A stretch of DNA of 64,000 nucleotides from Paracentrotus lividus. Lineage: Eukaryota > Echinodermata > Echinoidea > Camarodonta > Echinidae. Positions 1-11,654 of this stretch are shown piece by piece; the stretch's first letter is position 1, and every line of letters starts with the position of its first letter. The position numbers were made by a program, and so were the translations under genes. Location of the stretch: the NCBI GenBank assembly GCA_940671915.1, contig CALNVZ010003433.1:21353070-21417069 (forward strand), written 5' to 3'. A model generated the notes under the pieces. The model was given only the letters and a program-made list of their open reading frames with translations, had not been told where the DNA came from and did no database searches.

Positions 1-2300
1 TACCTTGAAAACCTTTTATTATTCAACTATTTTCAAAGAAAACAAGGTAAATATGCCAAACATTTTGACAATGTGTCATCCCTGCACCAAAGGCATTCGT
101 TCTGGTAAATGAGGGACATAGACAATTCATGACAATTAAATGTTTTCTATGAAGACAGGTGCGATGTAGTATGGCATGATGGTGATGTGCATTCATAGAC
201 ATCTATAGATCTTTGGTACCCCCTTAAGAAGCGGAAGAGGATAGAAAAAGTACGGAATGCGCTTTTTGTTGCAGGTCTGTGAATATGATAATCTAGAATA
301 GGCCTATGATTTGATTTTTTTTTTTAGACTTTAGTTTTAAGAATGAAGCGAATCGAAGATGATGTTCAAAGGATGACAATTGTTACAATAAGATGAAAAT
401 TAGCACATAAACGAAACCTCCACAAGGTAGGATTTGTTGAACTTTATCGCCATGGCAAAATGACGGACTAGAGGGTCTATAGCCTAGGCCATTGTCATGC
501 AAGGGTGTTGTCTTTAATATAAGGCAGGCAAATCCGAACCCCCCCCCCCCACCACCATTATGAAATGAATTTATACTTATTGAGAGTTGCGGGAAGTTAT
601 TCCTTTGCACAAACAAATATGTGTTTTGTTCTAGGTTTGGTGTAAAACTCATACTGATCCTATTTTAAGGGGTTGAGTTTTATTCAATCCTATGAAATCA
701 AAATCTCCGTAGAAGACTAATTGTAAATACCGTGTCCTTCACTTTTGAATTTTAGACAGCGGAATTTAATTACCTGCAGTGTTTCCACACTTCCCGAAAT
801 TCGTAAATTTTCGTATTTCCAAGGAAATTTCAGGAAGTAAAATAATTTCAGGAAATATCGGGAAATCTGAAAATCAAGATGTTCACTATATCTGAGAGTA
901 ACAAAGTTAAACATTCATGATATATATTGCATTCTTTTCCTCATTTTAGAGCTCAAAGTTTTCGGCTCGCGCTTCGCGTTCGCGTAGTCTAGGTCTAGGG
1001 CCTAAATGATTCCCTCCGGATCTACGCCCGTGGTAGTAGGCCTGGCGCATTCATGCAAAGTTGATTTATAGTTTTTAAAATATCATTATCAATTCTGAAA
1101 ATATGACGTGCGATAAAATCAAGATATTTTCTATCCCTTGGCTTTGATCCTTATAAACTGTAGAATCTAACAACATTGTAAATCTTTATTCAATATTAGT
1201 GAAATGAAGTAGACTATTTAAAAAAGAAAAAAAATATATAATATAAATAAAAAATAAAAATAGAAGGAAATTACGCGAATAGTCGTTTGTGCAACAATTT
1301 AGTCTTGTACGAGGACTACATCCATAAGGGAAGTAGTTGTAGTCTAAAGAGAAAGTGGGGAGAAAAGAAGAAAATTATTGTGAGCATTCATGTTAATTTC
1401 AGATATTTAAGAATAGTACTACAGTGAAAAGCTGCACAATAAAGTATTGCTCTTCAATTGCCATAATCAAGACTCTACCATAATTAATCGTAATGTGTAT
1501 GTTAGTGAAAGGCTCCCGTAGTTCTTGTTTCTAATTCCTCCAAATCGACACAGGAGGTAATATAAACAGTTACCGGGTTTAATCTATATTCGGTTGAAAA
1601 TGGAACAGCTTAGCTGAGAACCAGACGTAACACATGATTGTGTGCCGGTTTTGACTTTTAAAAACGGATGAAATCTGTAGAAAAAATAAAAAAAATAAAT
1701 AAATAAAAAATAAAAAAAAATAAAAAGTAAACATATGCGTAATCCCTTTATGACGTAACAATGCGTGCAATAAAGGCACATCCTGGTACGCGAACCCCTT
1801 TTATGATTGTAACAATGAATTTTGAATCAGTGATCAAATTGCGCCTAAAATTAAAAAAAACAAAAAACAGCTTGATACAAACAGTGGTCGGTTTTTAATC
1901 TTTACTCTGTTTAAAAGGTTTAGATTTTGCTGAAAACAGACCTTTAAACATAGAAATAGATAAACGTTTATTCGAATCAGAACACATAACAATACGTGTA
2001 CACATACTCCAAGCTTCGTAGTTTGAAAACTAAATTGGGCATTGGATCTCTCTTCTTTAGGTCGACAGGTGGATGGAGATTGACATTTTTATGATCTAAA
2101 TAATTATTGACATTTAATGAGTTTGGTACCCCTTATCCAAATGAAAAATACAAAAATACGCTTGGCTTTAGGTTGGCAGTACTGATTTCATGATTTCTAG
2201 TTTTATCGTAAACAAAGCAAACCCCACAATGTAAGATGCCTGGATCGAATGAGCTGAGCTTGAGAAGACATTCTTAAATTCCTCTCATCCCAGGCATTAC
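1..2300. other. Gene-free AT-rich stretch
   Basis: No coding region, RNA gene or inverted-repeat element is recognised. The stretch holds a short poly-C run near 541, A-rich low-complexity runs near 1220-1260 and 1680-1730, and one copy of the GGCTCGCGCTTCGCG palindrome-like motif at 964-983 that recurs elsewhere in the window. The short open frames here are AT-rich and look accidental. Confidence 0.6.
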
Positions 2301-2976
2301 CAACTTAAATTGATGGATCGAGGCCTGGACCCTAACTTAAATTCTAGATCTAACAGTTAGATCTAACTTTAGGTCTAGAGCAGTAACAGTTTGATTGACA
2401 ATGTAGGGCTATTGAATTGTGAGACCTCACCTGCCGCAATTCTGGCATGAACAATGATCATATTGCTGCCCTATCTAGTATCTGGCTTGTTCCGGAGTAG
2501 AGTCTGCTGTTTGTTGCTGCTCCGACATGGCTCTAGATCTATCTCCACTCAAAACAGCTCAGGCGGTGGTACGACCTGCAGTGCAGCAGCTCCCAGCTAG
2601 CATTGCTCTAGATGATTCGGCTACCAGCCAAGGTTCCTGGTCCATTTTATCTACCGTCCATTTGTCTTCCTCCTTCTAGATCATAGCTCTAGATCTGTAC
2701 CGCTTAGTTACTAAGATTTCCTCGGCAGTGCAGTGTTGACGTCCGTTTCAGCCGTAGAATTAGGCGTAGAGAAGCCACATAACCTAGATCGGTCTAGGTT
2801 ATCTTACTTTCTGGTTTCCAACTTAAAATCGGTGATCCATTTCCAAAATGAATCCAACATCAGAATTTGCTATGTACCAAACTCCTTGAGTTTTTTTTTT
2901 GAGCGGAAAACAAACTACGCCTAAATTTTAGTAGTTCTTGTTATTAAAATAATGTGTCCAGATAAGAAAATGGTGT
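2301..2976. repeat. AGATCT/CTAGATCT-rich stretch
   Basis: TCTAGATCTA-type motifs recur here (for example at about 2344-2385, 2530, 2680-2695 and 2788-2800). The same motif returns at about 5385, 6958, 7050 and 7680, but I do not see it clustered elsewhere. No gene is supported. Confidence 0.4.
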
Positions 2977-3411
2977 TAAAGGGACGTATAATTGATAAAA
3001 CATGGGGAATTCACCTTATCTCGGGTGAAATGATAACATTCCAATCAGAGCCCGGCGTGTTGCGTAATCTCCAGGCGTCAGGGTGTCTGGAGTATAATCC
3101 TTCATGGCTAGACTAACTAACCAGAAGTCCGAAGTAAATCTAACCTATGTTTTGTTTTTGAAATGGAGTATTATACAAGTCCTCTCATTGAATTAATACG
3201 AAGAGACCCGTTGAGAGTCTATAAACTAATCCGAAGCTACTGACCCTATTGACTGACTGGATTCGGTAAACTTCGTCATGTTCGTGCTGTCCGAATGTTA
3301 ATCCCCAGTAGGCCGACCCTTGCGTAAGCCTCACTGTAGATTGTGTATGAGTCAATGGAGCTCAAGAAAAACGCGCATTCCCCACGATCTCCGACTTGCG
3401 AGGGCCTTTAA
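2977..3411 (+). repeat. Repeat arm, inverted partner of 8301-8768
   Basis: This stretch is a diverged reverse complement of 8301-8768, readable almost end to end (TTAAAGGGACGTATAATTG ... CGAGGGCCTTTA). The minus-strand partner lies next to a zinc-knuckle ORF; this copy has no such ORF beside it, so it looks like a truncated copy of the same mobile element. A short frame starting with MEYYTS near 3164 has a homologous minus-strand frame at 8386-8571, but both are interrupted. Confidence 0.75.
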
Positions 3412-3760
3412 GAACGGTTAACAAATTAGCGTCTTGTATCCCCCAGTACTAAGTTGAGAATGAATGCAAGCTTCTAAATCAAGCGCATACGTGGCGCATA
3501 AGCGTACGACGCTGAAATCGTTCGCCGCGTTTCATTGGCTCTCAACCGCGTAAGGGCGGTACCCACGGAGCTGTTGCTTAGCCATCACTAGGGACGCTGA
3601 ATTACGGCGCTTAACATGCAGTGACTGACCAATCACAGCCTTGTTGCTGGGAGCGCAATTTTCCCGCCTACGGGAAGGCCGTGTGCATTGAATTTGGCCA
3701 TAATATGGCTAGCTATTGTGACCTGCATCCTCTCGCAAATGCGTTTATTCGCTAATTCGA
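3412..3760. promoter_or_regulatory. GC-richer stretch with CCAAT boxes
   Basis: A local rise in GC and CpG with ATTGG at 3534-3538 and CCAAT at 3629-3633, spaced as in some eukaryotic promoters. No TATA box, first exon or conserved downstream frame can be tied to it, so this is only a promoter-like composition. It could also be the unique part of a mobile element. Confidence 0.25.
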
Positions 3761-3991
3761 ATAATCGTATTATTACAAATTTTCCAAGCATAAAGACCTT
3801 ATTCCATGCATGGAGAACTTCCTCACTGACGCATAGAGACCTTATGGTGATATGTGTTTAGTGTGTACTATTATTATTATTTTCACCAAGGTTCTCACAT
3901 TTACTTTCCAGAGCAGAAAACTGTAAATTTTTGCTATTTTACTTGCTGTGTCCCTTGGGTTATTTAATTTAAAGAGCTGAGCCTTATGCAG

Positions 3992-4198
3992 CAGGGGCCG
4001 CGGGGTATATTTTAAAGTAGAGGGGCCGAGTCTAAAGTGGAAAAAGGGAGTCTGAACAGGCTAAAAATCACAAATCTGCAAAGGTACAGTCATTTTGGCG
4101 TTTTTGTACACGATTGCTGAAAGTAGGGGGGGGGGAGGGAGGGTGAAACCCCTCTACATTTTCCCCCCAGTGAACATGTACAAAAACACTAAGGCCCC
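3992..4198. mobile_element. Short inverted-repeat element related to the one at 50150
   Basis: CAGGGGCCGCGG at the left, GAACAGGCTAAA...CACAAATCT and CGTTTTTGTACACG inside match the element at 50150-50318. The right part carries a reversed version (ATGTACAAAAACAC). The right boundary is uncertain. Confidence 0.5.
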
Positions 4199-6029
4199 AT
4201 TTTTAAATTACCATCTTGACCCACCTCCTCATTAAACTTCAGCTTCTTACATAATTAATAAAGCTTGAACTTGAATTTGTCCATTTTACATACTCGTGTG
4301 TATATCAAAACTATGTATACAATGTAATTATGGCCTTACTTTTATACATCAGTTAAAAGCCCCTCCCGTTTCATGCTTGCATAAAGCTACCTTGTTTTAG
4401 GTCATTATTATTGATTTTGTTTTTTAGCTCGCGCCTCACGCTCACATAATCAAGCTTGTACTAGAATTCACCCCTTTTACATGCTTGGTATATTGACATT
4501 ACATCATGATGGTCCCCCTTTTCAGAAATCAGTGACCCCTCTCCCCACAAATTTTGCACTTGCATAAGGCTACCTGTTTCAGGTCACTATTATATTCTTT
4601 AGATCGCACTTTGGATATTAACAGTTTAACCCTTGCTAAAATATGAGTTAAACTAGTTTTGTTTCATTCAATTTATTGTTATTTATTTATTTTTCTAAAT
4701 TACCATTATGACCCACCACCTCATTAAACTAGTCCAGTGTCTATCTCATCCTATCATCCTAACTCTGACTCAGCCTCTGTCTTCTATCTGGTTTGGTGGA
4801 TTCCAAGTTCGATTCATAATTGTGTTGTCTTGATTATCTCAATGGCTGCCTGCCTGAGCCTGGCCCTAAGGAAAAAATGGAGAACAACTGAACATAATTA
4901 ACATTTTTAAAACTACAAAGTGAATTTCAACTGTCTTACATGTGATCATCACAGCTTTACATTTGTGTGGGCATGTATATACCAATGAGTTCCTTGTCAA
5001 AAATAGATTAGGTGGCCTTGTCTTGTGGGTAACGATTGTTAAACGTAGTCTAACATACACTATAATTCAGCAAACACTATATCCAGCGAGGCTAGTTTTG
5101 TCTGTAGTATGACCAAATACAGCATTACTGCCGCAGGCTTCGAGTTGACTAGCCTGAAAACATGAGGTGCCTTCGCTCTTCCAGGCTAGTTTCAAAATTA
5201 TGGAATAATAGATTTATTTATTATTTAATGTACTTACAATACTAGACTATCCTCGTTCTTCATGATGATCATAAAGCAAAAAATAGCATCAGATTTGCTG
5301 TTCCTGTGTAGTTAAATGAGTCACAATGGCGGTGTTTAGTTTGCAACACGCATACGAAACATCGCCAGCAGCTATTTGTTCTATATCTAGATCTACACGC
5401 TAGTATTGTCACATAGATCAGACGAGACACGTTGAAATTTTTACTCCACAAATATGCACGAAGCTCGAATGAATGTGCGACACATTGAATTATCTATAAG
5501 TTCGTTCGTACAGAGCTAGAGGACAATGCATTTTGATTGTTGGGCGCTCTGATTAGCTATCGCGTGAAGCACCGCCTCCTGGTTGCGATGACTGAAGTGC
5601 GTTGACCGTAACTGAACAACGCGATTCAGCTGTTCCCAAAAGACTGCTTTTATCGTGCGCGCCATCAATCATAACCAAAGTGGACCCATTTCGCAAGAAA
5701 AACTGCAAGACTCGACTTCACAAAACGTGCCTCGGAAAGCCACTCTTTCAATACTTTTTAGAATAAATAAGAGAAATATAAATAGGAACTTCAACGAATC
5801 CACTGTCGGACTCCGCCCGACAGTTGAATACGTATGAAAAAATGAGGACTTACCCCAAAAAAATAAATGACGAGTCTAAATTTTATCGTGACTATTGTTC
5901 ATTGAAAGGAACAATGGTAGTATATTTCATATGCTAACGTGATCATTCGAGCGTCGTGCATATTTGTGATGTAAAAATTTCTACGTGTGCGAGACTCTGA
6001 ATGGAATACAAGATTTCTGAATGGCATAG
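4199..6029. other. Gene-free stretch
   Basis: No gene recognised. It contains a variant GCTCGCGCCTCACGCTCAC motif (4427-4445), a small hairpin formed by CTAGCCTG (about 5149) and CAGGCTAG (about 5182), AGATCT motifs near 5390, and a CpG-richer patch at about 5530-5660 with no supported exon. Confidence 0.5.
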
Positions 6030-6823
6030 GCGGCGATCCCGGGGGGGGGAGGGGACGGGGGGACATGTCCCCCCCCTCGATTTTTAAAGCTTAACATATT
6101 TTAATGTAGTGATTAGCTTGTGAAGCTAATAAAGAGGTAAAATGTATGTCAGATACATCATACAATGTAAAATGTTATCATAAGGCAAAATTTTTGGCTC
6201 GCGCTTCGCGCTCGCAAACATTTTCATTAATTTCTGCATAAGGTGCGAAGTATGCAAATTTTGAGTGTATGATGGCGGTGCCCAAGTCTGCGCACCTAAA
6301 ATTTGACCTCAATTTTAATGAAAAATAAAGTATTATTTTAAGATTCATCAATATCATTCCATTCTTCATATTCTATTGATCAATGAAGCAAAAAATCTCA
6401 AGAATAAATTTACAAGAACAATATTTTTTTACGATTTTTCGAAGGGCTGTCATTTTGTATTGCAGAATTGAATAGTGCCCATGTCTGCGCACTAACTCAA
6501 TTTGCACGCAAATCAAGTGCACGCAAGTTTTTGACTTTCTTTTTTTGAGAATGGTTGAAATTTTCAGGGTAGCAAATATAACTTGCTGAAAACCATTTTT
6601 AATCAATTTTTTCCGCAGTTTTTTGTTTCAAAATGGATTGTTGAGGTTAAGATTGCAGGTTGATATCGGTTAGGGGTTTTGTTCTATAAAATTTGCGCAT
6701 TTACGTGGGTGCACAGACATGGGCACCGCGCAGTCTTAGGCACTCTCACCATACTATTTTTCACTTTTTAGTGTTTCCGTCCCCCCCCCCTCCCCCCAGT
6801 CGTGACCTGAAATCGCCGCGCTT
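6030..6823. mobile_element. Possible non-autonomous element with G/C-run ends
   Basis: GGCGGCGAT followed by a G run opens the segment, and a C run followed by AATCGCCGC closes it, giving short imperfect inverted ends. A GGCTCGCGCTTCGCGCTCGC motif lies at 6196-6215. No transposase frame is present and the target duplication is unclear. Confidence 0.35.
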
Positions 6824-8300
6824 GCTGAATGGAATACAAGTGCATGCAATTTTTAGGAAGATCTGATTCCCGAAGGGTCTGTTTAGGTATGGCATTACAT
6901 AAATTATACTTATATTTTTGCTATATTTCACCCATTCTTACTTAGTAGGCCTATCGTTAGATCTAGAAAACTAGGCCCTAGTTTTTTAACCATTCCAAAT
7001 CGAACTCTCAAAAGTTTGAGGGGTTTGTCTCACTCTCAGACTCAGGACATAGATCTAGATCTACAGCACTCATAATACGATGTCAATACTTTAGTATTGA
7101 CCTCGTGGACCAAACTGCCATATTTTGGTAAAAATTTTGCAACCTTGTCAATGTTGTTTTATCTGAGGTTTTTCTCCTTTTTGCAATAACTTTCAGGTCC
7201 AAAATTAAGTAGAAGCATGTGTCTATGTCATTATAAGACACAGTGAATAGGTTTGGGATAAATTTCAAATCAAAATCATGAAAAAAAATTAAAACATTAC
7301 TTATTTTTTTGCCCTTTCCCGCCCAAAAACGTGCGGGGAAATTTTCAGAAAGTGGACTTTAAAAAATAATATTTCATCCAAGAAGAAAGAAAGAAAACTC
7401 AAAACATCAGGGATAGTGAAAGGAACATCTGACCACTCAATTATTGAAGAAAGATAAGTGAAAATGTTATTTTAAAAAGTTAAAAATTAAGTTTGTTTTC
7501 TAAAAGTTTTCTTACTGAGTCTTGTCATTAGTCCCAGATGGTTCAGTTGTTTGTGTGATCTACAGCACAGCACAGGCATGGCAGGAGGGAGGCACTACAC
7601 AGGCCTGTATAATAGTGAATAAGTTTATTGTTTAACGCAATCCAGTCAAATTTAGTAGATCCATGGCAATGGTAACGTTAGATCTAAACAGTCAGTGGAT
7701 CCTTGGAAAGTATAGACCGTAGTTTATTATGACCATGAATAATAACAATAACAGGGAGATGCACTAGTGGGACCAGTATACACGGTCAAGACAAGAGCTG
7801 AATCATACACAAATACCAAGCAACAGTAGAAGTTTATTGATTATTTCCGCTGATAAATTTGATAAGATTATACTGCAATATCGAAAGTATCCTTACCTGA
7901 AGCGAGGTTACTAAGCTGAGCCTTCGGGTAGCAATCTCAGTCTGTAAAATATTCAATTATAATCTAAGAAGGTTTTCTTCGATAGACAAAATTTGTCGCA
8001 AGCGATGAATGTCTCCATTTTTTAACTAGCCTTTATTCAGTCACCAAATAATATCGTAGCCTGCGATTCAGTCACTGAAAAAAAGGTGGCGGACGGAAAA
8101 ACCGGAGTTCACGGACGTTTTCTGCGGAATAAAGACGGAGTTTTAGTCCGGCGGACGGAAATACCTGAACGATATCAGGTTTTTTTGTCCGCTTTTGCAT
8201 TTCCGGGCGTTTTCCCCGCCCGGACATAAAAACCTGCTACACCGGCTGCAACACTACTCGAGCTGGCTTTAGCTTCATGAGCTCTTTCCTTCCTTAGGGC
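6824..8300. other. Gene-free stretch
   Basis: No gene recognised. AGATCTAGATCT motifs occur at about 6958 and 7052. A GC-rich segment at about 8080-8240 has several short hairpins (for example CCTGAACGATATCAGG and GGCGTTTTCCCCGCC). The 72-residue minus-strand frame at 8175-8393 has no recognisable domain. Confidence 0.45.
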
Positions 8301-8768
8301 TTTAAAGGCCCTCGCAAGTCGGAGATCGTGGGGAATGCGCGTTTTTCTTGAGCTCCATTGACTCATACACAATCCACAGTGAGGCTTACGCAAGGGTCGG
8401 ACTACTGGGGATTAACATTCGGACAGCACGAACATGACGAAGGTGACCGAATTCATTTAGTAAATAGGGTCCGTAGCTTCGGATTCTCCAGTCCTCACCA
8501 ATTCTTAGTTTATAGACTCTCAACGGGTCTCTTCGTATTAATTCAAAGAGAAGACTTGTATAATGCTCCATTTAAAAAACAAAACATAGGATAGATTTAC
8601 TTCGGACTTCTGGTTAGTTAGTCTAGCCATGAAGGATTAAGAGATCAGTGCTCCAGACATCCTGTCGCTGGTGATTACGCAACATGCCTCAGGCTCTAAT
8701 TGGAATGTTATCATTTCATCCGAGATAAGGTGAATTCCCCATGTTTTATCAATTATACGTCCCTTTAA
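8301..8768 (-). repeat. Repeat arm, inverted partner of 2977-3411
   Basis: Reverse complement of 2977-3411 with substitutions and small indels. On the minus strand it follows directly after the zinc-knuckle ORF pair (9457 to 8749), so it is probably the downstream part of the same mobile element. Confidence 0.75.
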
Positions 8769-9457
8769 TGATGAAATCCTCGAGATTCGTCTGTCGCGTT
8801 GCCTCGCGTTCCGTATGCTCTGTGCTCAACGTAGGTTGATCTTCAGATGTGGGTTCCCCTTCAGCTTCAGGTTGTAGCATTGCGACTTCTTGATCACGAT
8901 CGTCGTTATGATCATTAGCAGCCGCGGCGTTCGTTGCCAGGGCGTTACGTAATACCTTGGAGCCTTGGGGACACTCACTTTGGATATGACCAGATTCCTT
9001 GCATTGTTTGCATCGTATTTCATTCGTGCACGTTGTCACTGACATGATGACCTGCTTGTAGGCATCTTGAACATGTCGCACTTAACGGCTGACCTAGATG
9101 GTAGATGCGAGCAACGAAAGAGCTTAGAAGAACCAACTTACGTGGAAGAGGATGAGATGGTGGTCGAATGTAAAGAACACGATCTCCATTCAGGCAGCTG
9201 GTCAGCTGCCCGTTCACTCTCAATTTCTGCCGCACGATGGCGCCGCTGATCTTGTATTTCCGTGCTTGCAACTCTGATCTGATCACATCGTCCCCAACCG
9301 ATAACGGAATGTCTTTAATCGTTACCCTTGTCAAATTGTCCTCTTTTTCTCGAGTATACGGGTTTAAGTCGTAAATTGGGGAAGTTGGGCCCGTACTGTT
9401 ATCCCTTTGGAAATCAAGCGAATGCGTTCTTTCGGGCAGGTCAGATAAATTCGCCAT
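8749..9457 (-). pseudogene. Frameshifted zinc-knuckle mobile-element ORF
   Basis: Two overlapping minus-strand frames (9457 to 9020, 145 residues; 9081 to 8749, 110 residues) together look like one nucleic-acid-binding protein broken by a frameshift within 9020-9081. The first ends in a partial CCHC knuckle (CSRCLQAGHH, then the frame is lost). The second opens with a complete CCHC knuckle (CKQCKESGHIQSEC) followed by an acidic, low-complexity tail. Tandem CCHC knuckles are typical of Gag-like or ORF1-like proteins of retroelements and of some transposon accessory proteins. No protease, reverse transcriptase or integrase is adjacent, so the family cannot be named. The following segment (8768 to 8301) is a repeat with an inverted partner at 2977-3411. 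Confidence 0.6.
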
Positions 9458-9884
9458 AGACTGCGAATTCGTTTAATTCCGGCGATTTTTTTTTTCCCAC
9501 TTTCCGTTTATAAACATGATAAACATTCAATATGAACAAACATATCTAATAATAATTCATTGACATATAATATATCAAACTTGTTTCGTATGAAATAAAG
9601 CGCATATATTAAACAATACAAGCAAGAACTGGAAAATGCCGACATCCTCTGGAATTAGCTCCCACCCTGTCCCCATATTCAAAATGCAATGCATCGAATC
9701 ATTCAAAACCCTTTTTATTTTTTTTAATTTTTTTTGACTTTGTAGTCTGAGACTGTAAATTGGAGGAGCACACCAATTGTAAATTTTTCTTATTTGTGCG
9801 TATATATTCTGTTTATTAAGTAATATGTTTAGATTTAGAGGTTAACTAAGTTAGCCCGACCACCAGTGCGCTTACAAACAACCG
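9458..9884. other. Gene-free stretch
   Basis: AT-rich with a poly-T run near 9715-9740. No gene, RNA or defined element recognised. Confidence 0.5.
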
Positions 9885-9960
9885 TATTAAACGCCATATA
9901 AATGTTATTATTATTATTATTATTGTTATTATTATTATTATCATTATTATTATTGTAACA
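9885..9960 (+). repeat. Retroposon 3' tail with (ATT)n
   Basis: The phrase ATTAAACGCCATATAAATG followed by (ATT)n is the reverse complement, with few differences, of 29160-29205, where (AAT)n is followed by GACATTTATAAGGCGCTTAAT. This shared end marks the 3' tail of one LINE or SINE family, here on the plus strand. The 5' limit is not visible. Confidence 0.55.
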
Positions 9961-10182
9961 ATATAAACAATTGTTGAATATATTTTTAAACGGAGGGACT
10001 TGCAAAAAAGCGCAGCTTTTAAGCGCAAGTCCTATAACTTAGTTACTTACATAATTATGCTTAAAAGCAAACAGAAAGACTCATTAGAACCGAATACAAA
10101 GATAAGTAAAACAAGAGTAGTCAAATAGTTAATATTAAAAAAAAATCGAAAGTAATAGAGACAGATAGCTAAGAAAGGAAAG

Positions 10183-10213
<31 letters not shown>

Positions 10214-10703
10214 CGAGAAAAGAAACAAAGAGAGAAATATGTAAAGAGGATAAGAAAGAATGAGAAATAGAAAGATGAGGACGGAGGCACGAGGCAGGGA
10301 ACCATCAGGCATAGAAAATATAAATTTGAAAGCTAGGTTTGTTGTTGGGGAATCTATTGGCCTACTAGTATCTTTTTAAATTTACGTTTAAACGTACTGA
10401 GACTAGGGGCATCTTTAGTATCATGCATTAAGTAGAGAATTCCAATAGGCACATCCAGAGAAGACAAACGAGTTTTGTGCAAGTAATGTAGTAATGTAGA
10501 TAGCAGTTCCGTTTTCTAGCTGGTTAATTGGGCACTGAGGCATTTGTGAAGAACATATCGGAGAAGATTTCGGGGAGGTCGTCTTTACTAAGTTTGAACA
10601 TGAACTGGCCGAGTTGGAATAGATAGATATCTTTTACTTGGGATATGATTTTTGTAAAATAAAATATTTGTATGAGATCTATAGTGTGTTTGAAATATTA
10701 CTC
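9961..10703. other. Gene-free stretch with (GA)n
   Basis: Purine-rich with a (GA)n run at about 10188-10211. Nothing else recognised. Confidence 0.5.
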
Positions 10704-11144
10704 TAGGGTACATGCAGGTAATATGGGCCCCCTAAGCTCATTTGCCTAATTTGCATAAAATTACGAAATGACACACAGTCTAATCTTTGTTTATATGAAT
10801 TAATAACAACTGCTCTAACTTTTATTGTGAAGAAAAACAATTATCACCAACCCCCCTGTCTGCAATATTCAAATGTTGACGTCATTACCAAAGTGCCCAT
10901 ATTACCTGCATGTGCAGGTAATATGGGCACATGTATTTAATTTATGTTTTAAAAACTACTGTACAATGACTCTACCATGTCTGGAATTTGCTTAAAATGT
11001 TGAAAATCATTAACTTTAAGATATAATTTGAAATTATAAGACCCTTCTGTGAATCCTTTGACTATATATTTCATTGTTATGTATTTTGTATATTATTTCT
11101 TTTTAAATATTATTTAAATATTATTTTCATTATACAAGTCAATA

Positions 11145-11595
11145 CAGTGCGTATCAATAAAAACGGGACAGTTTTGAAAAGTTTGTCAAAATTTTGTTTC
11201 AAATCATGATGTCTGTATTTTTATGTTAATAGATGCTCTGAAGTCTTATCTTTCAAATGTAATTAAAAAAAATAAGTTTCGTTCATGCTTGAGCACACAC
11301 AGAACATTTTTGTCGGGGGCTCAAAAAAAGGCTTGCGCACAAAATGGAAAAAGGAGAAATATGATCATCAGACTTTTTGCTAATCAGCAGTCTTCTTCTA
11401 AACTTTTTCTTTTTCTTTGCAATTATTTTCGAATTATGATTTGAAATCCATTTACAAAGATTTTTATTAACTTTAATTGTTTTGTTTTCCTTTTCATTGT
11501 TATCTTTTTTGCGATAAATATTCCTTCAAACTTAAATAGGCCTGTCTTCTCTTTTTTTTTGTCAACCCAAGAAAGGGGATTCAGTTGGTTGTTTA

Positions 11596-11654
<59 letters not shown>

